14,750 nucleotides of DNA from the NCBI GenBank assembly GCA_937871605.1, contig CALMRM010000252.1, positions 1 through 14,750 on the forward strand, written 5' to 3'. The notes under the pieces were generated by a model. It was not told the DNA's origin, did no database searches, and was given only the letters and a program-made list of their open reading frames with translations. Below, in pieces: positions 1 through 6,979 of this stretch; positions within the stretch are counted from its first letter, which is position 1; each line of letters begins with the position of its first letter. This DNA is from an uncultured Terriglobus sp. GTDB taxonomy: Bacteria; Acidobacteriota; Terriglobia; Terriglobales; Acidobacteriaceae. The translations under genes were made by a program, and so were the position numbers.

Positions 1-369
1 CGCCCGCACCTGCGGGTCCTCGCCACCGGTCTGGTCTCCCAAGGATGTGGTGCCCGCCGTCAGCGCGAAGGAGGGTGCCAGAAAGTGCTCTACATACCGC
101 ACGTGTTGAATACGACCATGCCGCCCGCGCGCAAGAACCGCAACGCTCTGGCGACCGGCGAAGCGCCCCGCGTGCGCGCGAGCCGCCCCATGCGCTCCAT
201 GCGCTGCGGGCGCACGCTGCACGCTGCCTGCCCGAGCGGCGGCATGGCTCACCACCGGGCGATGCTGCGGGTGCATGGCGGTGCGTGTGGCAGCTGCGGC
301 CAGCGGCATGAGCGCAGCCAGTGCCACGGACAACACTGAACCTGTGCACGCTAGGGGCATAAATCGCAT
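1..369 (-). CDS. Secreted protein, N-terminal part; probable penicillin-binding transpeptidase (runs off left edge)
   Basis: The reading frame is open for 123 codons from an ATG at 369 to the window edge, so only the N-terminus is visible. An AGGAG lies 4 nt upstream of the ATG. Residues 1-26 look like a signal peptide: one Arg, then a hydrophobic Leu/Val/Ala run ending in Ala-Ala-Ala. An Ala/His/Arg-rich, probably disordered stretch follows to about residue 85, then a segment with GDQTGGEDPQVRA. From memory, a GD.T.GEDP.VR motif precedes the transpeptidase domain in acidobacterial penicillin-binding proteins, which suggests a periplasmic peptidoglycan cross-linking enzyme. No SxxK catalytic motif is inside the window, so this is inference. 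The start is 85 bp downstream of the ftsZ stop on the same strand, a sensible setting for a cell-wall gene. Alternatively it is another secreted protein of the lineage. Confidence 0.5.
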   Translation of the reverse strand, partial: MRFMPLACTGSVLSVALAALMPLAAAATRTAMHPQHRPVVSHAAARAGSVQRAPAAHGAHGAARAHAGRFAGRQSVAVLARGRHGRIQHVRYVEHFLAPSFALTAGTTSLGDQTGGEDPQVRA

Positions 370-454
370 GGTGCTCCTGTCTGCGCCTGCGGTGCAGGGC
401 ATGGGCTCTACCTGTCAGACGGTCTACGGGCCGGTTCGGAGACGCGCAGCCTGC

Positions 455-2029
455 TTAGTGATTGCCGCGGCGCAGGAACGCTGGAATGTCCAGGTCGGAG
501 TGCTGTTCCTCTTCCATGGCCGTCGGCGCAAATCCGGCAAAGGTAGGCACCCGCACGTCGGTCCGCAGCACGGGCTCGTCCAGCTCGTCGATCACGGTAC
601 GCCGCTCCCGGCGGAAGAAGTCGTCGTCAAAGGCAGACGCAGGCACAGGCGTCAGCTTCACGTCCGAGGACTGCGTTCGCGCCGCCTCACTCACGGCACG
701 CGTTGGCTCAGGGTGTGTATCGGCCTGTGCCGCTTGCGCTCCGCTCACCACAGGCGGCTGGTCTGGCGCAGGCGCACTGCCTGAGCCAAACACCCCGGTA
801 GGCTCGTCGGCAAAGTGCGGCTCGTAGGCATCGACCATCTCCTCTGGCTCGACCACGGCGTCGTCCTCGTGGCGATCGGCCGCTGCGTAGATGACGGGCG
901 GCGGCGGCACCGGCTGTGTCGGCACACGGCTCTGGCTGGGCTGGGGCTGCGGACGCACAATCGGCGGTGCCGGCGGTCGCTCGCTGTAGACCACGGCGCG
1001 CGTCAGGCCACTCTGCTCCAACATGCGCTCGCGGCGCTCGTCGTTTTCCACCTGGTGCTTGAAGCCGGTGGCAATCACGGTGATCTTGACATCATCGCCC
1101 ATTGCCTCGTTCAGCACCGCACCGAAGATGATGTTGGCGTCCTCGTGCGCCGCATCTTGGATGAGCATGGAGGCCTCATTCACCTCGCTCAGCTTGAGCG
1201 AACTGGATCCGGTGATGTTGATCAGGATGCCGCGCGCGCCGTCGATGGCACCCGCCTCCAGCAGTGGCGACGCCATGGCCGCGTGTGCCGCCTCGCGCGC
1301 CCGGTTCTGCCCGCCGCGCTGCGCCGTCGCCATCACGGCATAGCCCATGCCCGCCATGGTCGTCTTCACATCGGCGAAGTCACGATTAATGATGCCGGGG
1401 ATGGTGATGATGTCGGAAATACCCTGTACGCCCTGCCGCAGCACGTCATCGGCAATGCGGAAGCTCTCGAAGAAGCCGGCGTCCGCCGCCACGGCCAGCA
1501 GCTTCTCGTTGGGAATCACAATGACCGTGTCCACCGCGTCCAGCAGCTCCTGCAGGCCGCGCTCTGCCTGCATCATGCGGCGCTTGCCTTCAAAGCCGAA
1601 AGGCCGCGTGACCACGGCTACCGTGAGCGCGCCCATTTCGCTGGCCAGGCTGGCGATGACAGGCGCAGCCCCCGTCCCCGTACCGCCACCCAGACCCGTG
1701 GTGACAAACACCATGTCCGCGCCCTCGAGCGCCTCGATGATCTTGTCCGAATCCTCGAGCGCGGCGCGGCGGCCCACGTCAGGGTTTGCACCCGCGCCCA
1801 GGCCGCTGGTCAGCTTGATGCCCAGCTGCAGCTTGACCGGAGCCAGCGAGCTCTTGAGCGCCTGCACATCCGTATTGGCTGCGATGAACTCGACGCCTTC
1901 CAGACCCGCCGCAATCATGCGGTTGACGGCATTGTTGCCGCCGCCACCCACGCCGATCACCTTGATGCGCGCACCGTGCGGCATGTCGTCGTGGTACTGG
2001 ATACGCAGGTCATCGTCGGGCATCATCAC
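455..2029 (-). CDS. ftsZ: Cell division protein FtsZ
   Basis: This is the tubulin-like GTPase that polymerises into the cytokinetic Z-ring under the inner membrane. In 524 residues I see the nucleotide-binding GGGGNN (28-33), the tubulin signature GGGTGTG (114-120) and the T7 synergy loop NRDFAD (215-220) with Asp217 and Asp220 that complete GTP hydrolysis in the next subunit. The globular core ends near residue 325. A long Pro-rich, acidic linker (about 330-505) leads to the C-terminal peptide DIPAFLRR, which binds membrane tethers such as FtsA. Total length exceeds the usual 380-400 because of the linker. The start is GTG at 2029, followed directly by two ATG codons; a TGAGGAG at 2039-2045 lies 9 nt from the GTG, favouring it. 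No ftsA or ftsQ precedes it here: the upstream neighbour is an unknown 92-aa gene across a 197-bp spacer in which I identify no gene or certain promoter. Confidence 0.98.
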   Translation of the reverse strand: MMMPDDDLRIQYHDDMPHGARIKVIGVGGGGNNAVNRMIAAGLEGVEFIAANTDVQALKSSLAPVKLQLGIKLTSGLGAGANPDVGRRAALEDSDKIIEALEGADMVFVTTGLGGGTGTGAAPVIASLASEMGALTVAVVTRPFGFEGKRRMMQAERGLQELLDAVDTVIVIPNEKLLAVAADAGFFESFRIADDVLRQGVQGISDIITIPGIINRDFADVKTTMAGMGYAVMATAQRGGQNRAREAAHAAMASPLLEAGAIDGARGILINITGSSSLKLSEVNEASMLIQDAAHEDANIIFGAVLNEAMGDDVKITVIATGFKHQVENDERRERMLEQSGLTRAVVYSERPPAPPIVRPQPQPSQSRVPTQPVPPPPVIYAAADRHEDDAVVEPEEMVDAYEPHFADEPTGVFGSGSAPAPDQPPVVSGAQAAQADTHPEPTRAVSEAARTQSSDVKLTPVPASAFDDDFFRRERRTVIDELDEPVLRTDVRVPTFAGFAPTAMEEEQHSDLDIPAFLRRGNH

Positions 2030-2038
2030 GCGGTTCGG

Positions 2039-2045
2039 CTCCTCA
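2039..2045 (-). promoter_or_regulatory. ftsZ ribosome binding site
   Basis: TGAGGAG read on the minus strand. Spacing is 9 nt to the GTG at 2029, 12 nt to the ATG at 2026 and 15 nt to the ATG at 2023. It supports GTG as the principal start, but the three consecutive start-capable codons make the true N-terminus uncertain by two residues. Confidence 0.7.
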
Positions 2046-2226
2046 GCAGCAAACGGGACGTCTCCAATGCCGTTCGGCAGTGCGCATTCCCTGCCTCGAT
2101 TCTGTCATGATGCCGCGCGGCACAACGCAGACCGCGCGCGAGTTTTAGCACCAGGGTTCCTCGTGTGGTTCCAACGTGACCAGCGACTCCCAGCATCGGC
2201 GCTTGTCGAACTGTACTGAACACCAG

Positions 2227-2505
2227 CTATGCAGTTACCTGCGCTGCAGCCTGCTTCTGCCGCTGCAGTTCGTCCATGGCAGAGGCGATCAATTCCTTGG
2301 CATCGTTGATGCCGCGCAGCACGGCCTGCAGGTCCAGCGCGGGCAGGCTCGGGTTGCGGGTTGAGACGCAGTACACGCCGTGCTGCCCCACCAAGGCCAG
2401 TGAGTCCGTCAGCACGTCGAGCGACACGGCCAACCGCCCACGCGCCGTACCCATCATGAACTCGTACTTCTCAAGCTCATCCTTGCGATCCCAAAAGACT
2501 GACAT
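2227..2505 (-). CDS. Hypothetical 92-aa protein
   Basis: I do not recognise a family. The start is ATG at 2505, preceded by AGAGG with 5-nt spacing; the frame stays open further upstream, but that part runs through the palindromic repeat at 2519-2612 and is not protein-like. The protein begins MSVFWDRKDELEKYEF and is predicted mostly helical, with a central segment around VYCVSTRNP (45-52) and a C-terminal helix (about 58-85) that ends in a Gln/Ala-rich tail. There is no signal peptide and no membrane segment, so it is probably cytoplasmic. It sits between the GxxExxY gene and ftsZ, all on the minus strand. Its RBS lies only a few bases from the repeat, so its expression may depend on what that palindrome does in the transcript. 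No function is assigned. Confidence 0.6.
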   Translation of the reverse strand: MSVFWDRKDELEKYEFMMGTARGRLAVSLDVLTDSLALVGQHGVYCVSTRNPSLPALDLQAVLRGINDAKELIASAMDELQRQKQAAAQVTA

Positions 2506-2518
2506 ACTTACCTCTGCA

Positions 2519-2612
2519 AAGAGCGTCCGCAAAGTACGCAAAGTTTCCGCGAAGTACGCCACAAAAACTTTGCGCACTTTGCGAGACCATTGCGTACTTT
2601 GCGGACGCTCTT
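2519..2612. repeat. 94-bp palindromic intergenic repeat, copy A
   Basis: The ends are perfect 23-bp inverted repeats, 2519-2541 and 2590-2612, beginning AAGAGCGTCCGCAAAGTACG. Between them are nested inverted copies of CGCAAAGT and ACTTTGCG, so the single strand could fold into one long hairpin. A second copy is at 13827-13919. The right arm overlaps the first two bases of the GxxExxY stop codon (TAA, read from 2613 to 2611), and the left arm stops 13 bp from the start of the 92-aa gene. This looks like a short palindromic (REP or MITE-like) element; no transposase is present. Confidence 0.85.
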
Positions 2613-3000
2613 ACAACCTGTTCACCTTCCGCCAAATGCCATCCCGCAGACTTGGTGTATTGAAGTTGATCAGCAAGCCAAGCCGCCTACCCGAAAGCCG
2701 CAGGTAGCTCAGCAGCTGAGCATGGTGCACGGGCGCAACTGCCTCAATCGCCTTTACCTCAACGACCAGCTCGGCAGCCATTAAGAAGTCCAGCCGGTAA
2801 CCCACATCTGCGAGTTGCTTGTCCCGGTACACCAACGGCATGGGCACCTGCCGCTGAAACGGAATGCAACGGAGCGAAAGCTCATCCGCCAGGCATGCTT
2901 CGTAAGCGCTCTCAAGCAGGCCCGGTCCCAACGCGGTGTGCACGGCGAAAGCAGCGTCAAGCACCTGTCTGGCAAGTGCGTTAAGCGCCGCCTCGTCCAC
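2611..3000 (-). CDS. GxxExxY family protein (PD-(D/E)XK nuclease-like)
   Basis: This 129-aa protein carries the family motif GLLESAY at 27-33 (Gly27, Glu30, Tyr33). It also has a possible PD-(D/E)XK nuclease core: Asp71 in YRLDF, and Glu81-x-Lys83 in VVEVKA, followed by a hydrophobic LGLLINFN strand (107-114). All three core residues are present, so an active metal-dependent nuclease is possible, but the cellular role of the family is not established. The start is GTG at 3000, with a strong AAGGAG (3010-3015) 9 nt upstream that lies inside the end of gcvPB. Only 3 bases separate it from the gcvPB stop, implying translational coupling. The stop codon is formed within the edge of palindromic repeat A. 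In other genomes the family often sits beside short intergenic repeats (from memory), which fits here. Confidence 0.88.
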   Translation of the reverse strand: MDEAALNALARQVLDAAFAVHTALGPGLLESAYEACLADELSLRCIPFQRQVPMPLVYRDKQLADVGYRLDFLMAAELVVEVKAIEAVAPVHHAQLLSYLRLSGRRLGLLINFNTPSLRDGIWRKVNRL

Positions 3001-3003
3001 CGC

Positions 3004-4599
3004 CTACCACTCCTTCGCGGCGGAATCCGGAGTCAGCGACTCTTTCGCGGGCGGTGCCTTCCAGCGCAATACCGGCTTGCGCGCGGCACCCACCTCATCC
3101 AGGCGGCGGATACGGGTGGTATGTGGCGCGGTCTTTACCAGTTCAGGATTCTCGGCAGCCTCGCGGGCGATTTGTTGCAGCGCATCGATCAGGAGGTCGA
3201 GTTCCTCGCGTGATTCGCTCTCCGTAGGCTCAATCATCATGGCGCCGCTCACGATCAATGGAAAGCTCGTCGTGTACGCGTGAAAGCCATAGTCGATCAG
3301 CCGCTTGCCCATGTCCCCGGTCTTGACGCCGTTCGTCGCCTGCAACTTATCGCTAAACACCACCTCGTGCATCGATGCGGTCTTGTACGGCAGTTCGAAG
3401 TGTCCGTCCAGCTTGGCGCGGATGTAGTTCGCATTTAACACAGCGTCCTCGGTGGTCTGGCGCAGGCCGTCCGGCCCGTTCGCCAGGATGTACGCCAGCG
3501 CGCGGACGAACATGCCGAAATTGCCGTAGAACATACGCACCCGGCCTACCGAGTGCGGCCGGTCGAAATCGAAGCCGAGCACGCCATCCGCCTTTTTAAC
3601 GACAAGAGGCGCGGGCAAGAAGGGCTCCAGAATCGCCTTGCAAGCCACCGGCCCCGAACCAGGGCCGCCGCCGCCGTGCGGTGTCGAGAAAGTTTTGTGC
3701 AGGTTCAGGTGCATCACGTCCACGCCAAAGTCGCCGGGGCGCGTCTTGCCTACCAGCGCATTCATATTCGCGCCGTCCATGTAAAGCAGCGCACCCTCCG
3801 CGTGCAGGATGTCCGCAATCTCCTGGATCTGCGATTCGAAGACGCCGATGGTCGATGGATTGGTCAGCATCAGCGCGGCAGTGTCGTCGTCCACGGCGGC
3901 GCGCAACGCCTCCAGGTCGACGCCACCCTCGGCGTTCGACTTCAGGTTCTCCACCTGGTAGCCCACCACCGCCGCTGTCGCGGGATTGGTGCCGTGCGCA
4001 GAGTCCGGCACCAGCACCTTGCGACGCGCGTTGCCTTTGCTCTCGTGGTACGCGCGAATCATCAGCACGCCGGTAAATTCGCCGTGCGCACCCGCCGCCG
4101 GTTGCAGCGTGATGGCGTCCATGCCCGTGATTTCGAGCAGGCAGTGCTGTAGTTGGTGCATGATGCGAAGCGCGCCCTGCGACAGTTGCTCCGGCTGGTA
4201 CGGGTGCGCCTCCGCGATGCCCTCGATGCGCGACACCGCCTCGTTCACGCGGCCGTTGTACTTCATGGTGCAGCTGCCCAGCGGAAACATGCCCAGGTCG
4301 ATGGCATAGTTCCAGGTAGAAAGCCGCGTAAAGTGCCGGACGATCTCGATCTCACTCAACTCTGGCATGGCACCCAGGTCGTTGCGGAGCGAGTCGCCCA
4401 GCAGCGCCGCGGCGTCTACGGCAGGGACATCAAGCGCGTCCATGCGATACGCCTTTTTGCCGGGCGAGCTCTTTTCGAAGATGAGGCCTTCGTTCTGGCT
4501 GGTGTGCGTGGTGGCCTTGCGCGGCGTGCCGACGAACAGCGCGGCTTTGGCGACAGTGGACTCGGCAACCGGAGCTTCGAGGGTGGCGGTGGGTGTCAT
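3004..4599 (-). CDS. gcvPB: Glycine dehydrogenase (decarboxylating) subunit 2, GcvPB
   Basis: This is the PLP-carrying subunit of the split P-protein. With GcvPA it decarboxylates glycine and passes the aminomethyl group to lipoylated GcvH. In the 531-aa form I see HGTNPATA (202-209), Asp275 in YMDGAN, which should pair with the PLP ring nitrogen, and the Schiff-base Lys302 in LHKTFSTPHGGGGPG. Start choice: the open frame extends 30 residues further, over osmC, but ATG 4599 has an AGGAGG at 4610-4615 and follows the osmC stop by 5 nt. The N-terminus carries about 35 Ala/Thr-rich residues before the conserved LIFEKSSPGKKAY, so it is longer than many homologues; a later start cannot be excluded. 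It lies between osmC and the GxxExxY gene in one tight run. It is separated from gcvPA by two unrelated genes, whereas gcvPA and gcvPB are usually adjacent. Confidence 0.97.
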   Translation of the reverse strand: MTPTATLEAPVAESTVAKAALFVGTPRKATTHTSQNEGLIFEKSSPGKKAYRMDALDVPAVDAAALLGDSLRNDLGAMPELSEIEIVRHFTRLSTWNYAIDLGMFPLGSCTMKYNGRVNEAVSRIEGIAEAHPYQPEQLSQGALRIMHQLQHCLLEITGMDAITLQPAAGAHGEFTGVLMIRAYHESKGNARRKVLVPDSAHGTNPATAAVVGYQVENLKSNAEGGVDLEALRAAVDDDTAALMLTNPSTIGVFESQIQEIADILHAEGALLYMDGANMNALVGKTRPGDFGVDVMHLNLHKTFSTPHGGGGPGSGPVACKAILEPFLPAPLVVKKADGVLGFDFDRPHSVGRVRMFYGNFGMFVRALAYILANGPDGLRQTTEDAVLNANYIRAKLDGHFELPYKTASMHEVVFSDKLQATNGVKTGDMGKRLIDYGFHAYTTSFPLIVSGAMMIEPTESESREELDLLIDALQQIAREAAENPELVKTAPHTTRIRRLDEVGAARKPVLRWKAPPAKESLTPDSAAKEW

Positions 4600-4604
4600 G
4601 GGAT

Positions 4605-5099
4605 TCAGGCCTCCTGCAGGGCGCGCGACCGGGGCAGCACGGCTGCCTCGCAGGTCACGGGAAAGTTGACGGAGTTGGCGATAAAGCACGTCTCGTGCGC
4701 GGCGTGGTGCAGGTGCTGCGCAGCCTGTAGGTCCGAGTCGTCGCTGACCATGACGCGTGGGCGCAGCACAACACCGGTAAAGCGGCCTGCGCCATCTGCG
4801 TCCAGCACCATGGTGCCGCTGGCATCGTCCGTGTAGTCAAGCACCGTCACACCCGCGTCGGCGCACTGGTGCAGGTACGAGAGCATGTGGCAGGAGGACA
4901 GGGCCGACAACAGCATCTCTTCCGGATTCCACTTGGCCCCATCGCCACGGAAGGTCTTATCTGACGAACCTTCGAGGTCAGCTTTGCCCGCAGCAGAAAG
5001 CGTGTACGAGCGGTCGTAGTCGCGATAGCCCGACGTACCGGTGCCGCGACTCCCCGTCCAGCGCAACGAGGTTGCGTAGTGGTGGTCCTTGCCGATCAT
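4605..5099 (-). CDS. OsmC family protein (peroxiredoxin-like)
   Basis: Proteins of the OsmC/Ohr family reduce organic or lipid hydroperoxides through two reactive cysteines in the cytoplasm. This 164-residue protein has Cys70 in NPEEMLLSALSSCHM, with Glu61 in the same block, and Cys138 in HETCFIANS, matching the family's Cys pair and spacing. The start is ATG at 5099 with an excellent AGGAGGG (5107-5113) 7 nt upstream. It begins 16 bp after the small acidic gene and ends 5 bp before gcvPB, whose RBS lies inside osmC, so the three are almost certainly co-transcribed. The long Gly/Arg/Asp N-terminal section resembles the YhfA/OsmC-like branch rather than classical Ohr, so the exact substrate is unknown. 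Confidence 0.92.
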   Translation of the reverse strand: MIGKDHHYATSLRWTGSRGTGTSGYRDYDRSYTLSAAGKADLEGSSDKTFRGDGAKWNPEEMLLSALSSCHMLSYLHQCADAGVTVLDYTDDASGTMVLDADGAGRFTGVVLRPRVMVSDDSDLQAAQHLHHAAHETCFIANSVNFPVTCEAAVLPRSRALQEA

Positions 5100-5115
5100 G
5101 CCCGTACCCTCCTAA

Positions 5116-5457
5116 CTAGAACTCTGTCGTGTCGCCGTCGGCAGAGGTGAAGCTGCCGACCTCCGGTGTGTCAAGATCTTCATCCCGCAGGCTGAGCGCG
5201 AAGACTGTGCCGTTCTCAAACTCGATAGTCAACGCATCGCTCTCGTTGAACTCCGCCGAGTCGACTGCCTCGTCAATGGCGGAGCACAACGCATCACGGT
5301 AGTTCGGCTGGCCGTAGCCGACGGAGATGCCGTCCGCGTCCGCCACGTCGGGCCAGACATACAGCCTCAGCACCGCTTCTTCAAAGCGCAACTGCAGGTG
5401 GTCGTGGACAAACTCCACCGCGCTGAGACGGTCGCCGGATAGGGTGTCGAGGTTCAT
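5116..5457 (-). CDS. Hypothetical small acidic protein
   Basis: This is a 113-aa protein that I do not recognise. It is strongly acidic (many Asp and Glu, especially 61-75 and 92-113) and has no signal peptide or membrane segment. The pattern SAVEFVHDHLQLRF, YRDALCSAID and DALTIEFENGTVFALSL suggests alternating beta strands around one helix, a small cytoplasmic alpha/beta fold. The start is taken as ATG 5457 because an AGAGAGAG purine tract precedes it at RBS distance; an upstream TTG at 5490 would translate the tract as RERERR, which is unlikely. It lies between a palindromic element on the gcvPA side and osmC, whose RBS begins at its stop codon. It is probably co-expressed with osmC and gcvPB. 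Confidence 0.7.
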   Translation of the reverse strand: MNLDTLSGDRLSAVEFVHDHLQLRFEEAVLRLYVWPDVADADGISVGYGQPNYRDALCSAIDEAVDSAEFNESDALTIEFENGTVFALSLRDEDLDTPEVGSFTSADGDTTEF

Positions 5458-5460
5458 GCG

Positions 5461-5475
5461 TCTCTCTCTCTCTCT
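5461..5475. repeat. Dinucleotide (TC)n tract before the acidic-protein start
   Basis: Seven and a half TC repeats on the plus strand (GA on the transcribed sense strand), 3 bp from the ATG at 5457. In the mRNA the GA tract is the only purine-rich ribosome-binding candidate. A length change would alter SD-to-start spacing, or shift the frame if the TTG at 5490 were used. Confidence 0.8.
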
Positions 5476-5493
5476 GGCCGTCACGTTCAAAAG

Positions 5494-5610
5494 GCGTGGA
5501 ACACAGTGTCCACAGAGTTAGTACACGGAGAACACGGTGCCTTCAGTACGTTCCTCTACAGGCTGTTTCAGTTCCCGCTGTGTAGTCTCCGTGTCCACCG
5601 TGTTCCATGC
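5494..5610. repeat. Imperfect palindromic intergenic element (ACACGGAG type)
   Basis: The left part (5494-5518, GCGTGGAACACAGTGTCCAC) and the right part (5587-5610, whose reverse complement begins GCATGGAACACGGTGGACAC) form an imperfect inverted repeat of about 25 bp. A further ACACGGAGAACACGG lies inside the left half. The element ends 4 bp before the gcvPA stop codon at 5615-5617 and fills most of the spacer to the next gene. Sequence differs from the 2519-2612 repeat, so it is a different family with the same placement. Confidence 0.65.
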
Positions 5611-5614
5611 GCGG

Positions 5615-6979
5615 CTATGCGGAAACAAGCTCCCGCTCTTCGGTGACCAGACCCGCCAGTGCAGTGGCTGCGGCCTCCATCTGTGCGCGCGTGGTGAGTT
5701 CCGTGGCACACCAGAGGCTTGCGTGCTCGCCCAGCTCCGGGTACCACCGTGCCAGCGGCAGGCCTCCGATGATCTTTTCTTCCAGCAGTGCGGCGCTGAC
5801 TTCCGCGGTGGGGCGCGACGTCCTCAGGACGAACTCGTTGAAGCGCGGAGCGCCTTCGAACAGCAGCGAGGCACCCTCTGCGCCGGCCAGCGACTGCGCC
5901 AGGAAATGCGCCTTCGCTAAATTCTGCTCGGCCAGGTCACGCAGGCCCTTGCCGTAGACGGTCAGGAAGATGGTGACCATGAGCGCGACCAGCGACTGAT
6001 TGGTGCAGATGTTGCTGGTGGCCTTTTCGCGGCGAATGTGCTGCTCGCGGGTGGAGAGCGTCAGCACAAAGCCGCGGCGGCCTTCGGTGTCCACCGTTTG
6101 GCCGCACAGACGGCCCGGCATCTGCCGCAGGAACTTCTCCTTCGCCGCGATCACGCCGCAGTACGGCCCACCATAGCCGACCGCCACGCCGAAGCTCTGC
6201 GCCTCCAGCGAGACGATGTCCGCCTCGACCGGCGGCTTCACGATGCCGAGTGACACAGCTTCTGCAATGGAGACGATCAGCAGCGCGCCCTTGGCATGGA
6301 CCACCTCGGCAATCGCCTTCACATCCTCGACCGTGCCGAAGAAGTTGGGTGACTGGATGAGTACGCACGCCGTGTCAGCGGTTACAGCCGCATCCAGCGC
6401 GGCAAGGTCCACACGGCCGTTGTCAAGGAACCCGACTTGCGTCGCCGGAATGCCCTGGTGCTGCGCGTAGGTGGCTAGCACCTCGCGGTACTCCGGGTGA
6501 ACGGTGCGCGCGATCACAGCGCCATTGCGGCCCGTCACGCGCACGGCCATCATCACCGCCTCCGCCGCGCCGGTCGAGCCGTCGTACATGCTGGCATTGG
6601 CGATATCCATGCCTGTCAGCTCGCAAATCATGGACTGGAACTCGAACAGCGCCTGCAGCGTACCCTGCGCGATCTCCGGCTGGTACGGCGTGTAGCTGGT
6701 CAGAAACTCGCCGCGCTGCGACAAGACATCGATCAGCACGGGCCGGTAGTGCCGGTACGCACCCGCTCCCAGAAAGCTGCTGTAGCCGGTGGCGTTCTCC
6801 GCGGCAAATGCCTTGAAGGCCTCCACCACTTCGTGCTCGCTATGCTGGCGCGGGATGTCGAGGTCGCCGGTGACGCGAAACTCCGCGGGCACGGTGGAGA
6901 ACAGGTCGTCAATGGAGCCGACACCGATCTCGTGCAGCATGCTCTCGCGTTCCGCGGGCGATTTGGGTAGGTATCGCAT
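5615..6979 (-). CDS. gcvPA: Glycine dehydrogenase (decarboxylating) subunit 1, GcvPA
   Basis: This is the partner of GcvPB in the two-subunit glycine decarboxylase. The fold is PLP-transferase-like but lacks the PLP lysine. At 454 residues it has the normal length. Diagnostic blocks are SFLGAGAYRHYRP (68-80), TSYTPYQPEIAQGTLQALFE (94-113), the ASMYDGSTGAAEA block (129-141) and REQHIRREKATSNICTNQ (about 318-335). The start is ATG at 6979, preceded by a GGAG about 11 nt away and a closer GAAG. It follows gcvH in the same direction after a 143-bp spacer, in which I see only a run of GTGTGCGT-like repeats. A palindromic element then separates it from the small acidic gene. Subunit assembly needs GcvPB, encoded 1 kb downstream. 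Confidence 0.98.
   Translation of the reverse strand: MRYLPKSPAERESMLHEIGVGSIDDLFSTVPAEFRVTGDLDIPRQHSEHEVVEAFKAFAAENATGYSSFLGAGAYRHYRPVLIDVLSQRGEFLTSYTPYQPEIAQGTLQALFEFQSMICELTGMDIANASMYDGSTGAAEAVMMAVRVTGRNGAVIARTVHPEYREVLATYAQHQGIPATQVGFLDNGRVDLAALDAAVTADTACVLIQSPNFFGTVEDVKAIAEVVHAKGALLIVSIAEAVSLGIVKPPVEADIVSLEAQSFGVAVGYGGPYCGVIAAKEKFLRQMPGRLCGQTVDTEGRRGFVLTLSTREQHIRREKATSNICTNQSLVALMVTIFLTVYGKGLRDLAEQNLAKAHFLAQSLAGAEGASLLFEGAPRFNEFVLRTSRPTAEVSAALLEEKIIGGLPLARWYPELGEHASLWCATELTTRAQMEAAATALAGLVTEERELVSA

Noticed and set aside
815..2219. Long plus-strand open frames (up to 431 codons) opposite ftsZ
   Set aside because: They are antisense shadows in GC-rich DNA; compositions are His/Arg- or Ser/Pro-rich without family features, while FtsZ on the minus strand is unmistakable.
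2026..2223. 65-codon minus-strand frame between the 92-aa gene and ftsZ
   Set aside because: It has no RBS, its composition is Arg/Ala/Leu-rich and unlike a folded protein, and it overlaps the ftsZ start; treated as the ftsZ leader.
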